DNA of 64,000 bases, taken from Rhodosorus marinus. Taxonomy: Eukaryota; Rhodophyta; Stylonematophyceae; Stylonematales; Stylonemataceae. A program made the translations under genes and the position numbers. The notes below the pieces were generated by a model. It ran no database searches. It saw only the letters and a program-made list of their open reading frames with translations, and had not been told where the DNA came from. Positions 34,003-44,755 of the stretch are shown here, piece after piece. Location of the stretch: assembly GCA_029953675.1 (NCBI GenBank), contig JAMWBK010000005.1, forward strand, positions 372,001 to 436,000, read 5' to 3'. Every line of letters starts with the position of its first letter. Position 1 is the first letter of the stretch.

Positions 34003-34673
34003 TCCACGCCAGAAGGCTAGCCTGTCTCCCAGTCCGGCCGCTCTGTCGCCAACGCCAACCCGACCACGTTGTCGGCGAGGATAGCGTTCGAGAAACCATC
34101 GCTTTACTCTTGAGTATGCTCTATCAAAACCCTGGTACTTTGTCTCTTGTCCATCTCAAGAGTCTCTGTGAGATCGGATGTGGAACAATTTCGCTCAAGT
34201 GGTCACCGTACATCTGCCGAGGAGAATTTCTCATGCTATTCGTTACTAAAGAATGCCGGACTAGAACGTATGAATTTATCCTCAGCCAACTACGTGCCCC
34301 TCAGCATCCACGCAACCAATCACCAAACGTGGCGATTGCCTCAATGGAGCGCAGAGGAAGTACCCTCAACTCACGCAAGTCGAATTCTGTGATACAACGC
34401 TCCGTCTCTCGTAGGCTTAGCGACAAAGGCTCGTTTTTCATTCAGCCTGCTCACAGGCCCAAGTGTAAAATTGTTTAGTAAGGGATCCACGGCGAACCTT
34501 AAGATCCGGCGGAATGAAAACTGAGTGAATCGACAAGAGCACGGAGGAGATGTAGCAAGGTCCCTTTCCAGCAGAGGACGATTCAAGCCCCATCAATCTC
34601 AGGAAAATCCTGACACCAGCGGGAACAAAACCTAGCAATTGAAAACGTCACTCGACCAACGGTGATGAGTTCA
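34003..34673. other. spacer downstream of the p24 gene
   Basis: Several overlapping short frames on both strands, none with a domain. No gene supported. Confidence 0.4.
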
Positions 34674-35681
34674 CTAGATGAGCTTGAGCCTCTTCAAGTC
34701 GTTCTTCGCGAGATATACTCTGTACACTCCACTAAGGATCAAGAACACGCAGGAAAATACGCTGTAGATGACCACGGCTTTGCTGGTCCTCTCACTTTGT
34801 TCGTAGACCTGTCTCTCCATTTGAGCGGTCATCTCAATTCCTTCAGATACACCGTCGAACATTTCCATCACTGTGTCCAGGGTGACTGCAAGCTGCGACG
34901 AGTAACACAATCAAGAAAGCAAGAGACTGTTAGCCTCGCTTTGTAGGGAACAGAAAGCGGAAATCTGTTGAAATATTTCGTACCCGATCAAGACGAGTTT
35001 CGTTGGATTTCACGCTCTCGTTTCTCTTATCACCCGGCTTCTCTGAGTAGTATTTAAGGACGACTTCTCTTCGGGCTTCAACTGCTGCAGAGCCTTTGCT
35101 TCTTTGAATAACACAGAACCTAACGATTTCTCTTTGGGGGATATTGCCCTGACTATCTCTTTCGTTCGACCCGGGCAAGGTGAATTTAAACGCTTCATGC
35201 GCAATAGACCGTTTGGAGAAAAGAACCGCTCCTCCTTTCACCTTCGAGACCTATACAATAAGCATCGCACAACACGGAGCTGCACATCAGCATCAATGAT
35301 TCAATTGATCCGCGAAAGGATCAACCTCCTTGAATAGAAGAGGCTTAAACTTACGAAAATATCGACATGGACATCACCCGGACCGTCAGTCAAAAGGATT
35401 TCTCCCTTAACCTTCAGATGAAGAATCGGAAGGCACGCATAAAAACCCACGTAAGCAAAAAGAGATCTTACATTCAGCTGAAACTACTGCTTTCAAGTGA
35501 GAAAAAGTTTCTTGCACATATATCATACAATTAAGCCCGGAGCAAATCCGTCAAGGATACACCTAGAGCTTGATTTCGGCACCTCAAACTTGATTTCCTC
35601 AGAAACTCCTTCACAGCAAACAACCAAAAATCCGCCCAAAATCAACCCTAAGGAGACCCAAACCCGTCGCCTACCCACCAT
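34674..35681 (-). CDS. p24/TMED cargo receptor (GOLD domain), first of two
   Basis: Type I membrane protein of the p24/emp24 family, cycling between ER and Golgi in COPI/COPII vesicles. Four phase-0 exons (35681-35529, 35411-35355, 35250-34984, 34892-34674) give 231 residues. The signal peptide is MVGRRRVWVSLGLILGGFLVVCC. The GOLD domain begins at FEVPKSSSRCILDGFAPG (Cys near residue 41), continues GEILLTDGPGDVHVDIF and KFTLPGSNE, with the second Cys in RFCVIQRS. A helical membrane-proximal region (LDTVMEMFDGVSEGIEM) precedes the membrane span IYSVFSCVFLILSGVYRVYL and a short basic tail NDLKRLKLI, the usual COP-coat-binding style of tail. Introns of 117, 104 and 91 bp. A second p24 gene lies about 1.3 kb away in the opposite direction. 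Confidence 0.85.
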
Positions 35682-37018
35682 CCTTCTTGATTTCTAAACC
35701 GGCTCAACACAAGCAAATCAGAACACCTTTCTCCAAACTTTTGGTTTCTCTGTCCTTCTATTCTTTCAAGATCTCTTCAAGGACTCTTAGATAAACAACT
35801 AGACATCTTTCTCACCCACTCCACACTTCTCGAATCCAATCCAAACCCATTCTACCCCCGATGACAACGACGCTCTTGCCATATCGGTAAGTACTGCAGA
35901 TCTTTGGTAGCAGGCGGTTGTCCTGTATGGCACGCTGTACTTAGTTTCTGAATATTGTATACTAGAGTCTTCTGCATGAGTCTAGCTAGTTGTCCGAAGG
36001 GTTTTGGACTTTGCCAGCGGCTTCAAGCATCCAAAAAATCCTTTCAAGGCAATTTGCACGATGGCGTGTTGGGAAGTTGAGTACTCATTGGGACTGTCGT
36101 AGGAAAGGTCCGACTCCTCATCGTAGATGTTCTCATTCATGAGGTGGGGCTTTGGTGTGTAATCTAGAGTCTCCATTGTTCCAGTATTTTCTCAATTGTT
36201 TTAAGATCTCTGACAGGCTTTAGAAGCCCCAATCTTTTTTCTTTCCTACGTCGGCATTGCCGTAGTGAAGTACGGACTCTTTGGGTCTCTGTTGTAAAGG
36301 CCGTTCCATGCAAGGGCAGCTTCGATGATGGAATGGTGTGTCCAGTATACTTCCTTCCTCTAGCTTTCTTAAGGATCCCAGACTTGGACATGCTCTGGAA
36401 TCCCAAATCCTATCGACGCCGTGTCGGTTGTTCCGTATCGAAGTAGAAAACGGCTCTGGCGATCAGCACGATGCTCGACTGCCGTATTTAACTAGACTCT
36501 TTTAAGATAAGAGTCTGAAGCACCGATTTAGGTCGCGTCAAAGTTTCTTAGGGTTTGCCAGACTTCAGCATCACAGACTCCTCTTTTTCTTGCCTATTTT
36601 GGGTGTTTAGTACTTCTTAGCTCTTAGCTTTGGGATCTGTCCTCAAGCTGATTCAGTGCACGGCCGGTTTCCAGACTGGAACGGTTTATGATAGATCCTT
36701 TATCGAACTAGTATTCTCACGGTGTGTATTCGGTGACCAGCTCAAGGCTTCGGTTTGCTGTACAGAGCTGACGCCGAAAATTCGAGAGAGTCTAAGGAAC
36801 TTGAGCCTTCGCTCATTTCGGAGCGGCAACTTTCCCAGTTGCGGGGGAGTAGTGAAGCAGTCAGAGGGCTCCAATCTCCGTGATTGCGATGTCTAGGTTT
36901 TGATACTCACGAAAGAACTGAGTTTTGTACTTGACATGGAGGAAACGGGATGAAAGACAAGAAGAAGGATCGTGAAGTCAGTGTTTTGGGACGGTGACGA
37001 AGGTAGCGCTTTAGGGCG
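35682..37018. other. region between the two divergent p24 genes
   Basis: 1.3 kb shared upstream region. Minus-strand frames at 36164-36406 (basic) and 35982-36176 (acidic) overlap at their ends and could be parts of one small gene, but neither has a domain. A bidirectional promoter is possible by position only. Confidence 0.35.
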
Positions 37019-37812
37019 ATGTCGTTTTCATACGTTCTTTTTGCCCTGAGCCTCTTAATTTTGGTCCTACAAGTGGAAGCGATTCAGTTTTATCTGCGTT
37101 CTGGTCACAAGCTCTGCTTCACAGAAGACTTTGAGCCCGGCAAGAACGTTCGCGGAGAATACGTCGTCATGACCGGGAACGGAACGATGGCAGTGGATCT
37201 TACGGTAAGAGGAAACAGTCCAGGTGATCATCCAGCGAAGGTAGGAAGCATGTGAATTTGACCACGAAGGCTACGAATCAGCAGGTACGAGATGAGAAAG
37301 GGGAAGTTGCCTTCATGAAACGAGATATTGACCATGGAAGCTTTACCTTCAAAACGCGTGAAGCGAGAGGTCCTAAAGAGCCTGTGGGAGAGGATGACTA
37401 CTTTTATGATGCGATTGAGGATGAAGGTGATCAAGATGAGACGAAACCTATTAATGAGCTCAAGTACGAGCTCTGTGTAAAGCACCATGGCGAGCAAAAA
37501 GAGGGAGTAAGAAGACGGGTTTCTCTTAGAGTCGTTCAAGGGGCAATGGCCAAGGATTATAACGAGATGGCCAAGAAGGAGCATCTTGATGAACTGGCGG
37601 CGCAGTTGCTCTACGTCACTGACTCGCTGGTAGAGCTGGAAGCGGCTTTCCAGAAGCTCTTTCTCAGTGAGCATGACGTCCGTATAGCGAACGAGAAGAT
37701 CCTCAGTTCGATGATGTATGCGAGCCTCGGATCGGTGGCAGCTCTTGCGATCTTCAGCGCGTTCTACATGCGACTATTCAGGAAGGGACTTGAGAAAGTC
37801 AAAGCAATCTAA
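37019..37812 (+). CDS. p24/TMED cargo receptor (GOLD domain), second of two
   Basis: Another p24/emp24 family type I protein of the early secretory pathway. Exons 37019-37240 and 37285-37812, joined over a 44-bp intron, give 249 residues. It has a signal peptide MSFSYVLFALSLLILVLQVEA, then FYLRSGHKLCFTEDFEPG, which is the conserved CFxE start of the GOLD domain, and GNGTMAVDLTVRG. A loop of about 25 residues rich in Asp/Glu (YDAIEDEGDQDETKP) is inserted before the second Cys block (LKYELCVKHHGE). The C-terminus has a helical segment (LDELAAQLLYVTDSLVELEA), a membrane span MMYASLGSVAALAIFSAFYM and a basic tail FRKGLEKVKAI. It is clearly diverged from the neighbouring p24, so the pair is not a recent duplicate. 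The very short intron is the weakest part of the model. Confidence 0.82.
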
Positions 37813-38229
37813 CATAATCGCATCGGTTGGAACCGATCGGCGATAAAACCTTTGCTCTGACCGGGCTACTCAACGAACGTAACCGAACTAAGAGAAGAAA
37901 GAAACACGAACGATGCCCACCAGCATCGAATGTGTCAATGGATTCAAGGGACGAAGAGAGTATGCATGTGATAACTGATGTCTAACGGACAATACTGCAC
38001 TGCCGAGCGTACAATTTCCTTCTTAAAGACGTCTGAACTATAGTCCACAAGGGGACAGATACCTCCAGAAAGCACTGGTCCCTTCAAGAAACCTCTCGTA
38101 CGATGACAAGCGTTTGAGAACGAAACAAGAAGCAAGTAGAACAGCAATGGACGGCTAACACTCCTGGCACGCTCTCTCAACGACTCTACGCAACAAGTTG
38201 TTATGTTAACTTCCGTGAAGACGCCTCCA
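37813..38229. other. spacer before the tandem array
   Basis: Contains the p24 3' region and then sequence increasingly similar to the repeat units that follow. No gene seen. Confidence 0.4.
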
Positions 38230-40030
38230 ACATCTTCAAGAGGGAAGATGATGAGAGCTGAGCTTGGGATTGGATAGGTTTGGAAACTCATGCGCAGCTT
38301 GCACTTGATATCTTATGGATTTGCTCTCCAACACTCTTCGACCTGCTGGCTAACAATCACTAAGACAACAACCCTGCACCAAGCTACACTGTTAACTTTG
38401 GTGAGAACGTCTCCAAGAGCTTCAAGAGGGAAAGAAGCGATGTAGTTGGAGCTTGCTTGATCCATTATAGATCTCATTCTCGTCTTGTCTGTTGAAACGT
38501 CTTACTGAAGTCACACCACGAGTTACTTCGTTGAGTGTTCAAGAGAGTTTTGACAGAGAAGGCGATGAGAGCCCAAAAGTGTGTATCGAGTCAGTTGGAA
38601 AATGCTTTGGAAGATGTAGTAACAAAACCATACACAGCTTGCGCTTGATCCACTAGAAACCTCTTGCCCTATACCTACACATCCTCGTCCTGTGCGCAGA
38701 TGAGGTCGTGTCAAAGTTGAGGCAGGTGAGGGCGTCCTCAACCATAACGGGGGAATGAGAATAAGAACGGTACGCGTGAATCGATTCAGCTGAAAAAAGC
38801 AGTTAGAAACCTGTTTGAAAGATGGAGCTTTTAAACTTCATCTTCCATGCCGTACGCAACTTGATTGCGATCCCACGAACAAATCACCGTCCCGTCTGGT
38901 GAAGAAGTCTTAGTTGCAAAACCGTACGCAGCTTGCCTGCGATTCCGTCCAACAAATACCCGTACCGTCCATTGAAGACGTCCCTAACCAAGTTTTGGTA
39001 GATGGAGTTTGGTCCTCGAAGAAAACTTGAAGAGGGAAAGCGATGAGAACTGAACATGTGAATCACTTAAGCTGGAAAAAAGTGTGGAACAAGTCGTACA
39101 CAGCTTGAATGCTATTTCGCCCAGCAAATCCACGTACCGTCCAGTGAAGACGTCTTTAACCACGTTCAGGTAGATGGAGTATGGTCCTCCAAGAAAGTTT
39201 GATGAGGGAAAGCGCTGAGAACTGAACATGTGAATCAACTCAGCTGGAAAACATGTTGGAGCATGTAGTTGCAAAACCGTACGCGGCTTGCTTGCGATTC
39301 GGCGCGGCAAATCCTCGTACTGTCTGGTGGAGACGTCTCGACCAGGTCCTTGCGGTGGATGTAGAGGTGCGGCAAGAAAGCTTGAAGAGGGAAAGCGATG
39401 AGAACTGAACATGTGAATCTGCTCAGCTGAAAAACCCAGTCGGAAAACAGTTTGGAACATATAGTTGCATAACCTGTAAGAAAGCTTGCTTGCGATTTCG
39501 CCCAGCAAATCCCCGTACTGTCTGGTGAAGACGTCTTAACCAAGCTGAGGTACTTGGGGTGTAGTCCTCCAAGTAAGCTTGAACGGGAAAGCGACGAGAA
39601 CCGAACATGTGAATCAACTGAGCTGAAAAACAGTTTGGAACTGTTAATTGCATAACCGCACGCAACCTGCTTGCGATTCCGCCCAGCAAATCCCCTTACT
39701 GTCTCTTGAAGTCATCCTAACCAGGTTACGGTAGATCGAGTGTGGTCCTCGAAGAAAGCTTGGAGAGGGAAAGCGATGAGAACCGAACATGTGAATCAAC
39801 TCAGCTGAAAAAAACAGTTTGGAACAGTTTGTTGCATCACCGTACCCAGTTTGCTTGCGATTCCGCGAAGCAAATCCCCGTACCTTCCAGTGAAGACGTC
39901 CTTACCAAGTTGAGTGTAGATGGAGTGTGACCCTTCCAAGAAAGTTTGAAGAGGGAAAGCGATGAGAACTGAACATGTGAATCAATTGAGCTTGAACAAT
40001 CAATTGGAAAACAGTTTGGAAGATGAGAAC
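38230..40030 (+). repeat. diverged ~180-bp tandem repeat array
   Basis: The landmark gaacatgtgaatc recurs at 39052, 39224, 39407, 39603, 39785 and 39971, spacings of 172 to 196 bp. Each unit also contains aaatccccgtac-type sequence, a gaagacgtc-type block, and gagggaaagcgatgagaac just before the landmark. Older, more diverged units with cttcaagagggaa blocks are visible near 38236 and 38422, about 186 bp apart, and a weaker one near 38558. So roughly nine or ten copies. Minus-strand frames in each unit look alike because of the repeat and are not genes. The array ends about 150 bp before the M20 peptidase start. Confidence 0.88.
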
Positions 40031-40186
40031 CCATGAAGGAGCTTCGTATTAGATATAGGATGTAGTGGAATGGTCGATGTTGTGAGGTTGGTCGAACTTT
40101 GTCAAGGATGAGAGGATGATAGTCGTCCAAAAGAAGTTGTTTTTTGAGGTGGGGTGGAGGGGGTTGCGGGGTAGACTATCTAAGGA

Positions 40187-41737
40187 ATGGCGCGAGGTGG
40201 GAATTCGTTTTTGAGGAGGAACGAACCGAGATCCGCAGGAGGAAAACGTCTCGTATGGATGTTGCTTGTGATCGTGACTTCGTTTTTGATGCTCAGCTTC
40301 AGGCGATTGGCTGGTGGTTCTGATTTCCAGCCCGGGTCGAGCAGGGTTACCGTAGAGAACGACATTAACAAGGTGCTAGGACTAATTGATAGCAAACAGG
40401 ATGAGCTGATCAAATGGCTCAGCGATGCTGTAAGAATCCAGTCGGTTTCAGTCGGAGAAATGCGGAATAACAGCGGACTAGACTCCGCTCGAGAATTCTA
40501 TATCAACCTCGCCAAACGAGTAGGATTAGATGAAATCAAAGTTGCGGGATCTAACCCCGGCACTGTTCTTGCAAAACGTCGAGGACAAGCTTCAAAATCA
40601 GTTCTCGTTTACGTACATTGGGATGTTCAACCAGCTGCGAATGGACAAGGAGGTTGGGACCACGATCCATTCGATGCACAAGTCCAGGGAGACAGACTGT
40701 TCGGACGTGGTGTTTCTGACGATAAGGCTGCTGCAATAGGATGGTTGTGGGTACTTGAACAGTTTAACAAGGCTGGTGTTCCACTGTCCGTTGATATACG
40801 GATCATGGCTGAGGGTGAAGAGGAGATTGGATCTCCGCAGTTGAAGCAGGTTGTGGATATGGAGAGTTTAGAGGGTGGATTTCTGTCTGGTGTGAAGTAT
40901 ATGATGGTGAGTGATGGATCCTTTGTGTCTGATCGACCTTGCGTCGTGCAAGGAACCAGAGGAGTTGTACATTTTTATGTATCAGTGTCTGGAGCGTCGC
41001 GAGATTTGCATTCCGGGACATTTGGAGGTGGAGTTTACGAGCCTTTGAGCGAGATGTCGATGTTGATGACTTCGCTATCGGATGGTAAGGGCACCGTGAT
41101 GGTTGAAGGTTTCAACGAAATAAAGTATCCTCGAATAGACCGGGAGGAATTGAAGCAATTCGGACTTGACGTATCGGCATGGGAAAGACAGGCTGGAACT
41201 GAAAAAGCAACAACTCGAGTGCCTGAGGCGCTCCTCGAGCGCGTGTGGGGATCGCCATCGGTATCTGTTCACGGGATTCGCTCATCAGCTGACTTTGAAG
41301 CGGCTGCGATTTCTGGCAACGCCAATGCACACTTCTCCATTCGCATCCCCGCTGGTATGAATCCTGATGAAGTCGCGGAGGCTACCGTACGACATCTCAC
41401 ATCCAAATTCGAAGCATTCAAGACCCCAAACAAACTCGAAATTAACGTAGCCCAAAAGGCGCCAGGCTTTTCCGTCCAGGCCGGATCACAGCTCCACGCA
41501 GCCATCAGCCGGGCAGTAAAGCGCGCTAGGAACGTCGGACCTGAAAACGCTAGACTTGGTGGAGCGATTCCCGTGGCTGCATTCCTTTCGACCGCAAATC
41601 CAGAATCGGAGGTGCTCGTGCTCCCAATCGGAGGAAGAGCAGATAACGCACACGGACATGAAAGTATCTCCAGGCAAGATCTGCATTACGGAACCAGGAC
41701 CTTTGCGTTAATACTGGACGAACTCTCTCGCTTGTAG
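40187..41737 (+). CDS. M20 family metallopeptidase (CNDP-type dipeptidase), membrane-anchored
   Basis: Di-zinc peptidase of family M20, closest by motifs to the cytosolic non-specific dipeptidase/carnosinase group. Single exon, 516 residues. Expected metal and catalytic residues are present: H144 and D146 in VYVHWDVQP, the bridging Asp in GRGVSDDKA (178), the catalytic Glu pair in AEGEEEIGS (211-212), D243 in MVSDGSF, and the C-terminal His in DNAHGHES (about 489). DLHSGTFGG (His275) belongs to the dimerisation/lid domain. Unlike cytosolic relatives it starts with a basic segment and one hydrophobic helix (LVWMLLVIVTSFLMLSF, about residues 22-38), predicting a signal anchor that places the enzyme in the secretory pathway or outside. 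The start codon follows the tandem array by about 150 bp. Confidence 0.93.
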   Translation: MARGGNSFLRRNEPRSAGGKRLVWMLLVIVTSFLMLSFRRLAGGSDFQPGSSRVTVENDINKVLGLIDSKQDELIKWLSDAVRIQSVSVGEMRNNSGLDSAREFYINLAKRVGLDEIKVAGSNPGTVLAKRRGQASKSVLVYVHWDVQPAANGQGGWDHDPFDAQVQGDRLFGRGVSDDKAAAIGWLWVLEQFNKAGVPLSVDIRIMAEGEEEIGSPQLKQVVDMESLEGGFLSGVKYMMVSDGSFVSDRPCVVQGTRGVVHFYVSVSGASRDLHSGTFGGGVYEPLSEMSMLMTSLSDGKGTVMVEGFNEIKYPRIDREELKQFGLDVSAWERQAGTEKATTRVPEALLERVWGSPSVSVHGIRSSADFEAAAISGNANAHFSIRIPAGMNPDEVAEATVRHLTSKFEAFKTPNKLEINVAQKAPGFSVQAGSQLHAAISRAVKRARNVGPENARLGGAIPVAAFLSTANPESEVLVLPIGGRADNAHGHESISRQDLHYGTRTFALILDELSRL

Positions 41738-42155
41738 ACAAAAGGGGTGATCGGCAGCTTATCTGGGTAAGAAGCCATAGGAGGAAACAGATGATCAGAT
41801 GAAGACCCCAAGTAGACCTCTACCATCCATTGACCGGCGGATCCATGGGACTGGGTGGCTGGAAATCTTGCGGTACCAACAGAGATGAGCAGGAATTCAG
41901 AATGGAGCGAGTACGGCTGTTGCGCGAGGTGTCCAACCCAGTAGCAAGGAGTAGCAAACCCGTCACAGACACGGACTCCTGATGCGTCACGCGAAAAGCC
42001 TGAACCTCTTCCTGGTCCGTGTTGAGGCCTTGGGCCTTGAGTGGCTTTAGGAGATCGCAATCTGAGTCTTGTGCGAACGGGCTAAGACGCTTCACCTCTT
42101 TCGACAGAGAAAGACTTGTAGAGTTAGATTGCTTTTAACGTATAAAACAATTGAA
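41738..42155. other. spacer between convergent genes
   Basis: Separates the M20 peptidase and TOP6B stop codons. A minus-strand frame at 41820-42095 has no domain and lies in the TOP6B downstream region, so it is not called. Confidence 0.5.
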
Positions 42156-44755
42156 TCACGTGGATGGAACTTTGTTGTCTTCCGCGGCGACCTTTTCGAT
42201 TTCGGGCTTTTCAGGATCGACCCTTAATGATTCAAGGAATTGGATTCCCACCTGTGGCGGTTGCGTTGCACCCTCCCCAGCTGGCATGACCTGGAGAAGA
42301 ATCGGCTTTGAATACAGGTCGGTCTCCGCTCTCGGAGCGAGGTGGACAAATTCTGCTTGTTCGTGGACGTAACCGAAAATAGAACCAAGCTCCACCACGT
42401 TCTGCCGGTCGCTCGTTTCCACGTGCTGAGAGAGCTTCTTCTCCAGTACTTCCTTGGTCAGAACGCCCGTTTGCATCTGCCGTACGTATTCGGCGGAGAC
42501 GGTTGGGGATTTTACGCTCTCAAAGAACTTCATAATCGCGTTGGCAACGTCAGGGATGTACCGCTTCAGGTTCCGACTGCGATCTTGCCTGCTCTTCAGT
42601 TCAGCCCTCCGAGCAAGCTTGGTCTTCAGTTGAGCGCAGCACGATTGAATGGCCTTTCGGACTGATTGTTTAATTGTTAGCGAATCATCGCCGATGTACT
42701 CCTTGCCGGTTCCTTTGAAGGGGATCTTTGTGCTGACTATCGAGCAGAACACTCCGATCCGATCCGTGTTAGCAGAAATCTTGTACTGCCCCCAGGGTAT
42801 GTCCTGAGCTGTCTTCGTCACGATGTCGTTCCCTTGCTCGAAAAGCAGCGGGATTCGATTCGCGAATCGATAGATACTAAGGCCATTTCGCACATTGTCC
42901 CCACCCAGCGAGACTCCCGCTTCGACAATAAACGGGTGGCCTTCAAAGGCATCAGCGGACTCTGCGTGCGTAGCCACCATGTCCGGGCGTAGCTCCTTCA
43001 TAATTCCCAACCGCAGGTTGTACTCTCCAGCAGGAGAAAGGCATTCTCCCTTTGGCTTTCCGAATCTTGCCTCTTTCAGGAGCTTGTCTAAGATTCTGAT
43101 CTCGTTTAGCCCGAGCTCGCTAATGGGCATGGTCGGTGAAAACGTTTCACCCAGTTCCTTGATAAGTCGCTCCGCAAGTGGCTTATCGATGTTGCTCAGT
43201 TCCCGAGTCAGAAACCGCACGAGGGGGGTCTTCCCCGGAATATTAGAGATGAGCTGCTTGAGGAGAAGCTGGTTGATTGAGGCTGGATGATGCTTGACTT
43301 CTTCCGGTTCCGGAGGCATCTGGTCAGATCTCCTCGAAAATGTTACTTCAAACGACTTTTCTGCTCTGCAAGTGCAGATTCGACAGGCAGGTGGCACAAG
43401 CCCCCGACAAGTAAGCCAAATTGACAGAAGGATGAACGGCTGAATTGTGAGGAGGGACTCGCACGGCTGCACTGTGACTTACCGCGGAGAATGAAACTTG
43501 AAGTTAAACTGTGCGTATGGTGTGATAACAGCCATTTGACGCATGTATTGCAAAATTTTTGCTCGATACGTTGTCCAGCTTCCTTGAATCGTCACCTTGA
43601 TTTCCGTGCCTCTCCAGTTGTTCTCGTTCGGCAGCTATATTCTCACACAAAGTTGAAGCCGGATTAGAGGACGTGCGCAGAAGTCAGTCGGAGACTCTTG
43701 CCTATCTGCAGACCCCTTTCGCGACCGCAACATACCTTCTCATGCACAATGACGTTCGGAATATTCTTGGAAATATCGATATCCAAAACGCAGTGGGTAA
43801 TTTCGCAACCAGCCTTCGCAGTGCGGATATCTACTGGCAAAGAAGTGCTCATCTTACTCCAGATCAGGGCCATCTTCGATCCGAGACCGAACTTTCCTCG
43901 CGACTGTTTCACGCAGTATTTTGTCCCTTAGTGTTTGTGAGGACGGACAAGAGCCAAGGTGGTCGTATATACCATGCTGTGAGAATACATAAGAAGATAC
44001 GGAGCAAGGCTCCACAGTGAATATGACAGTCAATCGTCTATACCTGCAAGCACTCGACCGAGCATATCTGGGACGTCGTCGTGAGCCATTCCGATTCCGT
44101 TGTCGCTGACGAATACTCTGAGCGTGCTCACGTCACCTCGTGAACCTTTTTGAGTTGCCTGTGATGGCTGAGAGGGTTGCTCAGAGGGCGGGGGTTGTGA
44201 AGGTAATTCCGCTGGTTGCGAGCTCATTTGCGAAGCCGAAGCTTGAGTCTCTTCCATCAAAGAATCCGGCTGAGTTTGACTTTCGGCTTTCACCTGCATG
44301 TTTGCGTCCGTATCTTCTGGTGGATTTGTTTTCTGCTTCTTTGCCTCCTGGTGGTTTTCAGAGGGTTGGTTCTTTTTCCTTTTCGCTTCGCGTTTTTCTT
44401 TAGCCTCTCGTTTCTTTCTCTCCTTGCCTGTCTCAACGTCCTTGTAAAGAGTCTCATCAAGTCGCTCCCGGTCATTGATTCCCACCATCTTGTTAAATTC
44501 GGAAATCGACAGCTCGTCGACAACCACATCAATCATAGGGAGCACCGGAACGCTTTCCGCCGCGTCCAAACCATTCTCCACCAGTTCCCTGATCGTGGTA
44601 TACAGAGATTTCCCAGGATTGTCGAACCCAGCGATGTTCTTATTCTCCGCAAAGAACTCCGCCGGAGAGCGGAATCTCAACTTTGGCCCTCCATCATCAG
44701 CTTCCGCAGCTGGCTTGGCAGATTTTCTTACCATTCCAGCTCCAAGACCGGCCAC
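42156..44755 (-). CDS. TOP6B: DNA topoisomerase VI subunit B (TOP6B)
   Basis: ATPase subunit of the type IIB topoisomerase found in archaea, plants and several algae; in plants it is needed for endoreduplication. Exons 44755-44044, 43926-43736, 43634-43483 and 43365-42156 give 754 residues. The GHKL ATPase has SPAEFFAENKNIAGFDNPGK, TIRELVENGLDAAE (N1 box, Asn61), DNGIGM (G1 box, Asp217) and RGKFGLGSKMALIWSK (G2/ATP lid). LPNENNWRGTEIKVTIQGSW follows. The helix-two-turn-helix and transducer regions include HPASINQLLLKQLI and TPLVRFLTRELSNI, and later FEGHPFIVEAGVSLGG, FANRIPLLFEQG and QYKISANTDRIGVFCSIVST. Between N1 and G1 boxes is an insert of about 110 residues, Lys/Glu-rich then Gln/Ser/Pro-rich. 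Plants have a shorter basic insert at the same point. The catalytic A subunit is not in this window. Confidence 0.95.

Noticed and set aside
39000-40030. Whether the ~180-bp repeats with spaced units could be a CRISPR array
   Set aside because: Whole units are similar, not short repeats with unique spacers, and the setting is a eukaryotic nuclear genome.
38523-40130. Series of similar minus-strand frames (SHVQFSSLSLFK-like)
   Set aside because: They recur only because of the ~180-bp repeat, start and stop at different places in each unit, and have no shared start codon.
41820-42095. Minus-strand 91-codon frame between M20 peptidase and TOP6B
   Set aside because: No domain, lies just past the TOP6B stop, most likely 3' untranslated region.
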